Below are positions 32,483 through 43,902 of a DNA stretch of 64,000 bases, in pieces. The notes under the pieces were generated by a model. It had not been told where the DNA came from, made no database searches, and saw only the letters and a list, made by a program, of their open reading frames with translations. Source of the DNA: Agroathelia rolfsii (lineage: Eukaryota; Basidiomycota; Agaricomycetes; Amylocorticiales; Amylocorticiaceae); NCBI GenBank assembly GCA_018343915.1, contig JABRWF010000004.1, positions 1,922,001-1,986,000 of the forward strand. The letters are read 5' to 3'. The position numbers were made by a program, and so were the translations under genes. Every line of letters begins with the position of its first letter. Position 1 is the first letter of the stretch.

Positions 32483-35400
32483 ATGCCCCCTATCTGCCCC
32501 CGACTTAAAGCAGACGGTTTCTGCGACGATCCGTCATGCCACTACAAGCACAATACTTGGGCCTGTGAAACTTGCCAACTCGTCTTTTACTCGCAGCAAA
32601 ACTTCGAGGCTCATGCAGCAAGTAGACGCCACAGAATAATTTTGGAAGGGAAAAACGTTGCGCATCATTGTACCCTGTGTAGCTTGACAGTGTTCGGTCT
32701 TGGAAGCTGGCAGATGCACTTGAACGGAAAGCGTCATCTCAAAGCTGTCAAGGCAAGTGGGGCTTCAACAGCATCAGCGCTTGCTGGGACTCAGTCTGAG
32801 CCGGAGCAAACGAATGAGATCCCTGGATATCACTTCTGCAGCGTCTGCAATATCCAGATTCTTGACCGACTCTGGGCACGCCATCCATCGCATTTTTTGC
32901 ATTTGAGAAGAGAGCAATATCAGCGATATCAGATCGCTTTTGATGAAGCCACGAAGGACAAACATGGCATCACCATCGCAGGTAATACCATTGACTTCAA
33001 TGTTCTGGAACACAAGGAAGCTCTTGGCGGAAAAGAGATGGTTTTTCCCATCGACAACACGGTCCCATCTACAAAGATCACCATTACTAGTGTAAAATTG
33101 TCGTCTACCATGCATTCTCACAAACCACCTCGGTATGTTATCACATGAATCTTCACCAGTGTTACATGTCTCATGCATCAATCTCAGTTTTGAAGCAAAT
33201 GTTTCGTCTCTTGTCGTCGCCTACAAGAAGCCAGTTGATTTGATCGTCAAATTCAGCGCAAACAATGGTGGTCTCTACATCGACAAAGTAGAGATTATAT
33301 TTTTTGACCCCCAACTCAACCAGCATTTTGCGATTGTGCGCCCCATTAAAGCTATTGTCGGCAGCAAGACCGATTATGAACTCCTCAAACCACGTACTCC
33401 ATATGTTCCCCGTGCACGCAATGCACGCCAGGAGGAGCTAGAGGTCATCCCCGGAGAGGCTCCGCCTACCGTCAAAGCTATTCCTTGGGTTGTAAAATTA
33501 CCTGAGGCAGCAATCCCAGCTCCCTTGAATTTGGTTCTGTCCAAGGGGTCGATTAGTGAAGTGATGCGGCGCATGCAGGGCAATTTTTTGCCATCTACAT
33601 TCGAATCAAAGACATATGCACGGCATTTCAAGCATTTGCTCTGGGCAGAAGAATATCGTTCTGAGTGAGTGGGTTTTGCTAGAATGAGGCCGTTATGCGC
33701 CATAATCATTCTATTTCTCTCTAGGCGCGACCTAGAGATTTATGACATCAATACTGCGACGCTTCGACGACACAATAACTTCTTCTAGTGAGGTTTTTTT
33801 ATCCGCAATCACTTGAGATTCGTTGCTAATTGGATTGGATCCATAGCTTGGAGGTTCCTGGCCTCGCGGAAAAGCGACCTAGCGTCTTGAAAGGTGCATA
33901 TGGATTACCACTTCCGTTTTAAAAGATATCACATTCTTGACACGCTTCTGTTCTACAGGCGATCGCATCCTGGTTCAGAAGCACGGCGACACAAATGGCA
34001 GATGGTACGAAGGTCTTGTGCATCTTGTCCGCGAGAAGGAAGTCGGCATGAAGTTCCATCAATCATTTGGCTCGATCTCTCCTTCTACAAAGTTCACGGT
34101 TCGGTTCAAGCTGAATAGGTACCCCCTTCGACGTCAACATCAAGCTTTGGATACGGCCTTTGCTCCAAACAGGTTGCTGTTCCCGTTTGATGCTTATGTG
34201 CAAGGGCAGCAAGCGACCAATGTTGGGAATTTGAGATCCAGAGTGTTCAACAATCTGCTGAGCACTAATCCCGCGCAGCTTCAAGCTGTCGCTTCGATCA
34301 TATCGCTGCCCAAAGGAGCTTTGCCATTTGCATTATTTGGACCGTAAGTCACATCATTGATGTACTGCGTACTCTTCCTTTTATGCATCACCTGTCCACA
34401 GTCCTGGGACAGGTAAAACAATCACCGTTGTCGAGGCCATCCGTCAAATTCTTCATCGCGAGCCCACTGCACGTATCCTCGCATGTGCCCCGTCAAACTC
34501 TGCAGCAGATCTTATCGCTTTGCGTCTTGCGCCATACCTATCTACCGATGAGATGTTCCGGTTCTACGCTCCTTCTCGCTCAAAGGTCCAAGTGCCAACC
34601 ACATTGTTGGATTATACTCACTACACCATTGACGCACTGCACCACTCTGCCGAACTCATCGCTGACTCCGTCCAACCCATGCACTTCTCTGTCCCACCCA
34701 TGGCGCGATTGAAACGTTTCCGACTCATCGTCTCCACCTGCGTGTCTGCTTCAATGCCCTATGGTGTCGGCATTGCCCGCGGGCATTTTTCCCACATCTT
34801 CGTCGACGAAGCCGGGCAGGCGACAGAGACAGAGGTGATGATCCCAGTCAAGACTATCGCCGACAACGATACGCGGGTCATTCTATCTGGGGACCCCAAG
34901 CAGTTAGGACCAATCATCCGGTCTCCTGTGGCGAGACAATTGGGTCTGGAGAAGAGCTATTTGGAGCGGTTGATGGAGGGCCCCTCGTATGATGAGGTGC
35001 AATGTCATGGAATCACGTTTGTCTCGTTTCGTCTCCTTTCATCGCTTTCTCGTCTGATCTATTTCCATGCACGCATACAGCGTTGTGAAACTCATCAAAA
35101 ACTTTCGTTCTCACCCGTCAATCCTCAAGTTCCCCAACGAGCGATTCTATCGCGGCGACCTTGTAACAGCGGGTGACCCAAAGGTGATCAACGCCTATGT
35201 CAACTGTAACATTCTTCCTATTAAGGGTAGGAAGTTCCCCATTATCTTCCATGCCATCTCTGGAAAGGACGAACGCGAAGCGTCATCACCGTCGTTCTTC
35301 AATATCGACGAGGCAACTGAGGTGAGAAGGTATGTCGAGGCGTTGAAGGGCAACAGACAGGTCCGGATATGTGAGTGCTATTGCTCTAGTTTTGATACCC

Positions 35401-36127
35401 ACTTTTTGAGAGAAATTGATGTGTTCATGTACCAGCCGATGAGGAAATGGGCGTCATTTCACCGTATCATGCACAGTGTGGTAAGATTCGTACAGTGCTG
35501 AAGAATGTAGCGGAGCAAATTAAAGTTGGTAGTGTGGAGGAGTTCCAAGGCCAGGTCGGTCTTTCTATTTTCTTTATGCGAGTGGATCGATTTATTAATC
35601 ACATGCATTTCTGTATATAGGAGCGAAAGGTGATCATCATTTCCACCGTCCGCAGCAGCAGAGAATTCGTCGAGTACGATCTGAAGCACACCCTTGGCTT
35701 CTTATCCTCCGCGCGGAGGTTCAATGGTATGTACAGCTTCTTTTTTGCGATGTTCCAGAACTGCTGGCTAAAGTTCACGCGAAAAACTTTTATCATTACA
35801 GTTGCCGTCACACGAGCAAAAGCACTTCTCATCGTCGTTGGTGACCCCAACATTCTCTCGCTCGATCCGCTCTGGCGTTCATTCTTGAACTTTGTCTACA
35901 ACGGCGGCGGCTGGGTTGGAGACGCGCCTGGATGGGACACCAGCGCCGAAGTTGCCGAAGCAGGCGGGTATGATGCTGAGCTGCGTGACTTGGGATTGAC
36001 CGATATGAACGAGTTTATGCGTCGCATGGAGGCGTTAACGCTCTCCAACGCTAATGTGGAGGATGGGGAGGAAGATATGCAGCAGACGGAGGCGAACTTT
36101 GACAGACCATGGCAGGAGAAAGAATAG
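32483..36127 (+). CDS. SDE3/MOV10-type SF1 RNA helicase with N-terminal zinc fingers
   Basis: Predicted 5'-3' RNA helicase of the UPF1-like superfamily 1, related to SDE3/Armitage/MOV10, proteins acting with Argonaute in RNA silencing. N-terminal zinc-finger-type segments: CPRLKADGFCDDPSCHYKH (CCCH), CETCQLVFYSQQNFEAH and CTLCSLTVFGLGSWQMH with following His (C2H2, U1-like), and FCSVCNIQILDRLWARH. A beta-rich stalk region follows. Helicase motifs: GPPGTGKT (motif I, split by an intron after 34341), VDEAGQA (motif II), LSGDPKQLGP (motif III), NFRSHPSILKFPN (motif IV region), SVEEFQGQE (motif V) and VAVTRAK (motif VI). About ten exons; the stop is at 36125-36127. All motifs are present, so it should be active. 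The C-terminus is acidic. Role in silencing is inferred from the family. Confidence 0.9.
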
Positions 36128-36434
36128 GTGGTAAATGGCAATTGGCCCGGGGTATTGGTGCTGCGATTTGGCGGTGCAATACGCAAATTCTTGGAGGCAT
36201 AGCGAGGTATTGTATTTTTGATATTTTGAATGATGTACATCAGCTTTTGAATACCGTACTCCATGTAAACCACTTACTGTTGTTGCAATTTACCATCGAT
36301 TTCATGATTGTCGAATTGGTGTTTTGATCAGCTGCTGTAAAGGCGCGCCGTGTCAATGTTGCTAATGCCGGAAGCAACTACTCGGGCCCATCTTGAATCT
36401 TGCAGTTCAGTGACTTGTACTCATCGACATCACC
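36128..36434. other. Short spacer between helicase and ARP8
   Basis: About 307 bp between two genes on the same strand; no gene seen. It should hold the helicase 3' UTR and the ARP8 promoter. Confidence 0.4.
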
Positions 36435-39233
36435 ATGCCCAGAGGCATACCAAATGTTAAGCGAGACGACACTGGCCTGAAACACACTACATTCCATGTA
36501 CCGTTACAGTGAGCTTCGAATCAAGAAAGCGTTTGGTTTCTATTCACTGAAACTGGATCAGACCCAATCCCAAGCATGGTAGTTCAAGCTACCTGAAGTC
36601 AGAATCACAAACTATATGGGCTAGGAACGCGGCAAGCAAACCTCGTGCTGTTGAAGATCCAGACGGGTAAATGCTATTTAACATTGTACTATCCATGCAT
36701 ATTGTGTTGAATCACTGAGCGGGTGGGGATTATGTCTGCAGCCGCGGTGCCCATGTCATTGTCATCCATCCCGGATCAAGGGACATGCAAATAGGTCGTG
36801 CGTCAGACGTTACACCGACCACAATTCCAGCTGTTGTTGCCCATAAATTCGATAGCCCAGTACCGCGACCATCGTTCTCTGAGGGTGTCGCTCGGCCTCG
36901 TAAAAGCACCCAGCAGCCTCCTAAACAAGTTCAGGAAGACCTGGAGGATGAATATGCTGTATCAGTAGCATCTGAAGATCCAGTGCGCACCCATGACACT
37001 TGGGATGAAGTGGCTTACTATCTCTAACGTTATCTCCTTATGAGATAGTTCGAGGAAAAGCTGACACATATCGTCGTCTCCTTGCGACAAAGAATGCGAT
37101 TCTACAAGCTACGAGTGGCACCCAATGCAAACGAGATATGCCATAAATATAACTCTAGTCAAAATCCAGAGCTGATTCAAGAATACAACGATCCCTACCG
37201 TGTTGATTGGATTACGTCGTCGGATAACAAACTGCTTGTTGGAGAGGAGGTAGGCCGTTTTGGAACATCATATATCGCGTCCATGTTAATTTCTTCGTTG
37301 AGGCCCTCCGTATTGCAGATCCTCAAAAACAGGGGTACATTATCCGCTCGCCTTTCCGAGGGAGGAGGTTCAATACCAAGGATTATTCTTCAGTGCAGCT
37401 AATCACCAGTGACGTTGAGACGCTGATAAGCCACACACTATCCAAGACATACAATATCAAGCCATCTATGTATAAGGTACTCATTCCCGACTATGGTTCG
37501 TCGTTCGCAACACTCATTCACATCAGGATTACTCTGCCGTACTCGTGATCCCAGATTTCTGGGAGCGAGAATACGTTCGCGAGATGATACATCTTCTCGT
37601 GGGTCAGATGGGTTTCAAGCAAATTTGTATTCAGCAGGTAATCACGGGTTCCGCCAGTTTTCTTCCTACGTAATGCTCAAAATTATATTATTTCATAACG
37701 CTAGGAATCGTTAGCTGCCACATATGGTTCTGGTATTTCCGTCGCCTGTGTTGTGGACATTGGTGCTTCAATGACTACTATCTCTTGCGTCGATGATGGC
37801 GCAGTCGTAGCGGATACAAGGTATTGCATTTATCCATATTTACGTCATTATCCGCCATATATCAATCAAATCCCGCAGAATGGTCCTCAACATGGGTGGT
37901 AATGATATCACCGAATTCTTATACGTTCTCTTAGAACGCATAGGCTTTCCATACCGTGATGCCGATCTAGCCTTATGGTACGATTACAATCTGATAGAAA
38001 CGCTAAAGGCAAAATTAATCACATTAGCGGAGGTGATTACTCTTAATCCATTTTGCGGAACTCTAGCTTAACATAACTTAGGGAGATGTCGGGCTCAATT
38101 TGTATGACTTCATTGTGCGTAGGCCTGGAGAGCCTGCGCGCAAATATGGTCTGAAGGCTTATGATGAAATTATTCTGGCTCCCATGGCAAGTCTGGAATC
38201 GAATACATTGATTTATGGCACATAATCTCACTGAGGGTCAGTGCTTATTCGAACCAAGAGTAATTGAATTCGACAGGAAAAGAGTTGGGTTCAGGCCCAC
38301 TTCCTCTCCAGATGTAACAGAAGACATCTTGGAACAGGCCGTAACCGATCAACATGTAAGGAATGATTCCCTTGGTGAACGGATCAACATTTGACGCTGT
38401 CCAGACTGCAGCCATGCGCGTTTCAACGCATCACCTGATACCCCAACAACCATCTGAGCCATTACCAATGGCTCCAAGTATTCCCGACATAGGGATGGGC
38501 GATGCATCAATAGAGCAAGGCCAACAGCCGAATACGGACATTGATCCTGCCGCATCATCAGTACCTACCGGAGAGCCTCCTTCGCCCTCAGCTTCAGCAG
38601 CAGCCGGTAACGCCGATGCTCCCATTGACATAGAATCACTGCCAGACCCCCTACTGTCGAATGCCCAATCATCCACAGCTCCCGCGTTGAAACGACAAAC
38701 AAGTCATAGCATGCTGCCTTCTTTCCCTGCAAGCTATGGGATCGACATCATTGCGGAAGCCGCCAAGTTGCCTTTAGACGTTGCAATCTTCAACTCGGCG
38801 CGGTCGGCAGGGGGCGAGGAAAAGCTGCGCAAGTACCTGCAGTCGATTTTGGTGGTTGGGGGAGGCGCCCTTGTTCCAGGAATGCAACACGCAGTGGAAA
38901 GCAGGTCTGTACAGACTGTTATTATTTGTTTTGACGTTTGCTCAACCGCAATGTGGGAGTCAAGGTTACAGGCAATAGCTACTCCTCTAGTTCCAAACAT
39001 GGAGAAGGTTCAGGTGATACCACCTCCGAGGGACGTCGATCCCCGCGTCCTCGTCTGGAAGGGTGCTGCTGTCCTAGGCAAAATGGATAGCGTAGCCGAT
39101 CTGTGGGTAACCGCAAGTGAATGGGTAAGCACGTTTCTACTTCAAAATCCTATTCATATTTTTAACGCTTGATTGGGTCTAGGACGTCTTGGGAATGCGG
39201 GGAATTAAAGAAAAGCTTTATTATCTTTGTTGA
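36435..39233 (+). CDS. ARP8: Actin-related protein 8 (INO80 complex)
   Basis: Nuclear actin-related subunit of the INO80 chromatin remodeller; binds histones and linker DNA. First exon MPRGIPNVKRDDTGLKHTTF (start 36435) splices to HVPLQPNPKHGSSSYLKSES and QTIWARNAASKPRAVEDPDG, then RGAHVIVIHPGSRDMQIGRA (the ARP8 signature). Later blocks: QRMRFYKLRVAPNANEICHK, YIIRSPFRGRRFNTKDY, VLVIPDFWEREYVREMIHLL, LAATYGSGISVACVVDIGAS (actin ATP-binding core), GGNDITEFLYVLLERIGFP, an inserted Ser/Pro/Ala-rich loop (about 38430-38700), VGGGALVPGM, and DLWVTASEWDVLGMRGIKEK at the end. About ten exons; stop at 39231-39233. The 3' end converges with the RING gene. Confidence 0.9.
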
Positions 39234-39434
39234 TTATGGGTACAGACAGCAATGGCAAAAAGACACATGAGGTAGGTAATACATAACCCTACAGAGGCGC
39301 GTATACATAAGGTTTCCTGGTACATAAAACATACATAACATGGATCACAAAAAAGGCTTTAAAAAACAAATGAGGATTTAAATGAAGAGGATGTGGTTCA
39401 TTGAGTTGGAGAAGGAAATAAACAGCTATGAGTT

Positions 39435-40617
39435 TCACACGCCGAGCCGAGTTTTCATGTGAACGAAGTCAGCAGCGTCAAGCCTAGACCAGTTGCTAAT
39501 CAAAAATGACATTTCTGCCCTACCGGAACTGGTGCACAAAAAAAATGTCGATATCAGTAAGAAAAATATGAATATGCTTTCAAATGGATTGAACATACGC
39601 TCCACGCTTTCTCCAATCCTCCAATGCTTGGCCTCCTGATGTCCATGGTTGGATAAGCACTTCAAGTTCATTCAGGTCATCTGGAACGGGGGCCTCGAGT
39701 TTGATATCGGATGTATATACTGTAAGTTTATCCACCATGGAACAGATAAGCTTATTTAGGTCTCGGTTGGGGATAAAAGGGAAAGACGCTTGGTCTCGGG
39801 GAAGGTTATCGGATGGTTCGGGCAAAGGGCTGCGGCACATGGGACAATCAACGGGGTCGTGCCAGTAGCCACAAACAGTGTGTAGCTTGGAGAAAAAACA
39901 CTTGAGGCAGCAGAGTGCACAGAAAGTGTGGCCACATGTGCTGGAATTTAAACAATATGGATCAGCACTAAGGGCGAGAGGGAATAAGATCGTATAAGTC
40001 CGATGTATGCGCAGGATAGAAAAGAGAAAAAGGGACGAACACAACTTCATAACACCTTAAAAAGGGTAAGCCATCAGCACAGGGGTTGACAAGGGGTGAT
40101 GATGTAGCTAGGCTCTCACAGAGAACAGGAGAAATTATCCTCAAGGAATTGAAGGGTTTGGCGGGCTGAGCTCGCCTCACATACTCTAGCAGAGATGCGT
40201 GCCTTCTGCTCTCTCCTCTCTAATAGTTCTATCCTCTTCAGTATGTCTTCCTCGTCTTGTAACAACTTCGCAGTGGTTGCTGCATCGAGTTCGTCTTTCT
40301 GAGATGATGATGATGAATGCAGTTTCTGTTGCGATCGACGTTTCTGGGCTGTTGGCTCTTTTACGCCAGGCGAAGTGCTTCGCCGTCTTTTGCGACTTGG
40401 GGTGTGATTGTCATCAGAGGATGCCACTCGATGCTTTTGTCCAGATGTCGAACAGTCCGCGTGTATTGGCAGGCCATCTGCATTATTGTAAGAAAATATA
40501 TAGGATGTTTCTAGAGCAGAATAGTAGACCTGGCTTGCGCAAACGTGGAGAGCGACGCAGAGTAGTGTTCTCGCCTGCTTTTACAATGAGAAACGGACGA
40601 GAGGTTTGTGTAGCCAT
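39435..40617 (-). CDS. RING-finger protein, probable E3 ubiquitin ligase
   Basis: Start at 40617 (MATQTSRPFLIVKAGENTTL) splices to DGLPIHADCSTSGQKHRVAS and a basic Arg/Ser-rich region (KRRRSTSPGVK), followed by a coiled coil (DAATTAKLLQDEEDILKRIE, LLERREQKARISARV). The RING is built from three exons: CSLCYEVVADPYCLNSSTCG, HTFCALCCLKCF and, after a His/Trp-rich spacer, DCPMCRSPLPEP, giving C-x2-C-x13-15-C-x-H-x2-C-x2-C...C-x2-C. A C-terminal region (FIPNRDLNKLICSMVDKL, then DWRKRGA, ending KTRLGV) follows. Joining the small exon around 40060-40140 is the least certain step. Such RING proteins with a nuclear basic head are common in Agaricomycetes; substrate unknown. Confidence 0.8.
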
Positions 40618-41142
40618 CGGGAGGTCAGTGGTAGATGGAGAGTTATGAGGCGCTGCATTAGCAGAGCGGAGAAAGGCTCAAGCATTTCACTGCCCGAATA
40701 TGGAAATAAGCCACTCTCACGGAACCAAATGTGTCAGATCCACGCCCCGATCAGGCGATGCCTAGGAGACAGTGTCCGGCTCGCACGCCGGAGGAGCTGG
40801 GCCCTATTGCGATGGTCATCCTAGCCACGACTGAGTGGGATGCTATTACTCAGTCAGAGAAAAATAATTGTTCGCATTTCATGTTCATGTCATTCGATTG
40901 TCATTGTGCCTGTGAACGTCATCATGAAATACATCGAATGATGTTATACAACTGGTATGGTGCGATGCAGAGTAAAAAAAAATAATAGTCAAATGCATAT
41001 ACGATGTAGGTACTGTTACGGAGAAATGAAAATTGAAACGTTAAAGGGTGCAGAAAATAAAGTAGAAAGGGTAACATTATCCAGATGGATGACGGTTCGA
41101 ATTCGGAAAAGCAAGAGAAGGAAGCCCAAAACAGACAATTTT
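40618..41142. other. Intergenic, no supported gene
   Basis: 525 bp between two minus-strand genes. No domain or coding signal seen. It should contain the RING gene's promoter and the 3' UTR of DBF4. Confidence 0.4.
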
Positions 41143-43181
41143 TCAAATATCCTCTTCATCGTCATGAACATTTCGGGGTTCAACTTGAGGATCCTTATTG
41201 GTATCAGTAACTTCATCGTCGGTCAGGAGCTCGACTAATTGAGTTTCGCTAGGTGCATCAAGGGCCAGGCGGTGTTGGCTGAGGAGTTCATCCCATTGCC
41301 TTCTTTCCTCTTCAACTTGCGCGGTCGTCTTTCGCTGCACCCTGGACAGGACAGCGTCGACTTCATAAAAGTTGTTATCGTTCTGCGCAAACTTCCGATG
41401 TTTACGACTATTGACATGCTGTAATGCCCCAACATGAGCCAATAATGGACTTATATGAAAGAAACGTGCTATTCACCTCCTTGAAGTCGTCAAATCTCAT
41501 GCGACAGCTTTCACAATAACCAGGTTTGGTCCCCTCCTCGCGTTTAGGTAAACGCATCGTGTTCATGCTCCTACTCTTCCTCAAGGTTGGTTGTAGTCGG
41601 TCAGGGGGAGGCCCCATCAGGCTCAGTCTGCGTCTGGGTTCTGCCATGATAGAAGATCTCCGCGAGGTTACAATCTCTTGCTGCATGCCTTTGCGCAGTA
41701 CCGCAGGCAGTTGCATCCCACGCAAAGGTCCGCCAGTAGTTGACGTTGTTCCAGTGGTGGACGTAATACCCACGCTGTTTCCAGATGCAGCCATATAACC
41801 TGCATGTCCAGTAGACGGCAGGTACCCTGAGGGTGTCGCAGATTGGAATTCCGAGGCTTCACCATCTAGGTCAACCAAGTTGATGCTCACACCCGGCTCG
41901 CCCATAGATGCTCGGCGATGCAGGTTGCTCATCGAGACTGAGCGACGTAGATCACCCTCGCGTCTAGCTTTAAGTTGACTTTGGCGTCTCAGTTCCTTCT
42001 CTCTCATAACTTCTGCTCTTCTGCGTTGTTCTTCTTGCTGACGCACTTTTTCCGCATCCATGCGTAACGACTTTTCGTATCGTCTTCGTTCTCGTTCATC
42101 AAACTCGATAAATGGACCTCGGGAATGCGGATGACAGTACAAGACGGGCCATGAGCCTCGCTCAATACCGTCCCTATCTCGTTCGATTGGGTATTCGTGA
42201 GCAACTATGGTGGCAAGCTTCTGTTCCGCATCTTCGACAAGTACGAAATAGCTATTTTTGGAGAAATAATGGTAGTCGTGTCGCTTCTGACTAGGATCTC
42301 GTTCGGCAGACCCGAATTGGCGTTCATTCGCCAACAGCTTAGAAAGAGAGCGCTGCTTCTGCACCGGGACGTCATTTGCTGGCATGGCCGATGCAATGGG
42401 GTCTTGTACGAGACGTTCAACAACGCTTTGCAGCTTCGCAAAACTCCAGATCTTGATGGTGCCAAAGGAGAGCGCCTTTTGCACGAGACTTTCTTTGGGT
42501 ATCCCGTCGGTGGTAGTCCTAAGAGAAAATGAGCACCCTGATCGAGAGAGAAAGATAATGTCTCTGCGTACCTTTCTCTGGGTCTACCGGAGGCGTGTCG
42601 ATCTTTATGCTTGTTCTCCTTGTTTTTCTTCACCTCGTCATTAGTCGGTAGAGACACGTCCGTAATTAAATGCGTAATATCCTTCGAGAAGAATTCATCG
42701 ATTGTCTATACAAGATAATGCTTAAGGAGTGATCTAGTGTCGCAAACGTCTATACAGCACGTACAGCACCCAATTCCACCATATAACACTCTAAAATTTC
42801 CCGAAGAGGGCGCCTCTCCTCATCACAAACGTCCAAGTCAAAGTAGAACCTCCACTTTGGGAAGTGTTCTGTGTATTTGGCAACGAAGAGCTGGTTGTCG
42901 GCCATGCGCTGTGCTCGTCTCTCTTCTTTCTCCCTCTCAAGCTTCTCACGGTCCATTAGTAGCGAAGGAGATCCTGGAGTCGCATTCGTAGCAGTTGTAG
43001 TAGACGATACAGATTTGACACGTTTTACAGAGTTGGCTGTGGCAGCATCTGGAGAACGCGCTCGTTTCGAGAGCGAACGGTTGACAGCGGCATTAGCCGT
43101 CTTGGTCGGTGAATGTGGAGGAGTTAAATGATGAGAAAACGAGCGGTCTAGAAGAGGATGACGACGAGAGGGTACATTCAT
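41143..43181 (-). CDS. DBF4: DBF4/Dfp1, regulatory subunit of Cdc7 kinase
   Basis: Activator of the Cdc7 (DDK) kinase, which fires replication origins by phosphorylating MCM helicase. Start MNVPSRRHPLLDRSFSHHL at 43181; upstream in-frame codons lack an ATG. An N-terminal Ser/Thr-rich part leads to motif-N-like sequence (FVAKYTEHFPKWRFYFDLDV, CDEERRPLREILECYMVELGA) and IDEFFSKDITHLITD. The middle has motif M (ERDGIERGSWPVLYCHPHSRGPFIEFDE, at about 42095-42180). The C-terminal motif C is a CCHH zinc finger: CESCRMRFDDFKEHVNSRKHRKFA, split by an intron near 41430-41480. The acidic C-terminus ends DDEEDI. All three Dbf4 motifs are present, in order. It is divergent from the gamma-tubulin complex gene. 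Confidence 0.88.
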
Positions 43182-43902
43182 CGCGATGGCATGAACGGTC
43201 GACCTGAGAAAGCCAGGAAGCGGTCGGGTTGAGAGAGAGAGAGCAGAGGCACCTGAACGAGTTTCGACGATTGGCAATTGAGGATGGCGCGTGTGGCGTG
43301 AAATAATAGCCACAGTCACACATTTTCTCGGTAATAGAATTAATTTCCCCAACTAGCCAAAATGCCGTGATCAGGTTACTCCAATGCTCATAGTAAATAC
43401 GAAAACCATCAGAAATAAAGCAGGGATCCTTATGATGTTGGATGTATTGTTGGTGGTGCCGTTACTGATTCGGACTACGTCATTATTGGTCTGATAACTT
43501 ACAACCGGTATTAAAGTGATTTCTAGATTATCTTTATCTAAGATAAGATAATGAGGTATCCATACAAGATCAGCATTGCACGGTATTGAAACGGTATAAG
43601 GGCCGGATAGAGTGTTATTTTGTCCCTAGCTTTCATTCGTTTATGAATATTCTACAGATGCATCCAATCTAATCAAGATTAATTTGTCCAAGATTAATTC
43701 AATGTCCGACGTCAACAGAGCGCGGTAATCACATGACCGCGGTGCACCAGTCCCGGAAGTAAATGTCAAGTTCTCACCAATACCACAGGCAGGCGCTGGC
43801 CACTGAGACAATTCTGTGAGGCTCTGCGTGCTACTAAGCCTGATTTTATTCAATACTAGCTTTGATTCTGGCTTCCGTCGATTATTTACGCTTACACATA
43901 AC
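43182..43902. promoter_or_regulatory. Divergent promoter region, DBF4 and GCP
   Basis: 720 bp between two divergent starts. No gene seen. A minus-strand frame extending upstream of the DBF4 ATG has no ATG and is not counted. Confidence 0.4.

Noticed and set aside
33780..33850. In-frame stop in the RNA helicase suggesting a pseudogene
   Set aside because: The TAG at about 33787 overlaps an intron donor (TA|GTGAGG); splicing gives Tyr-Leu-Glu and keeps the frame.
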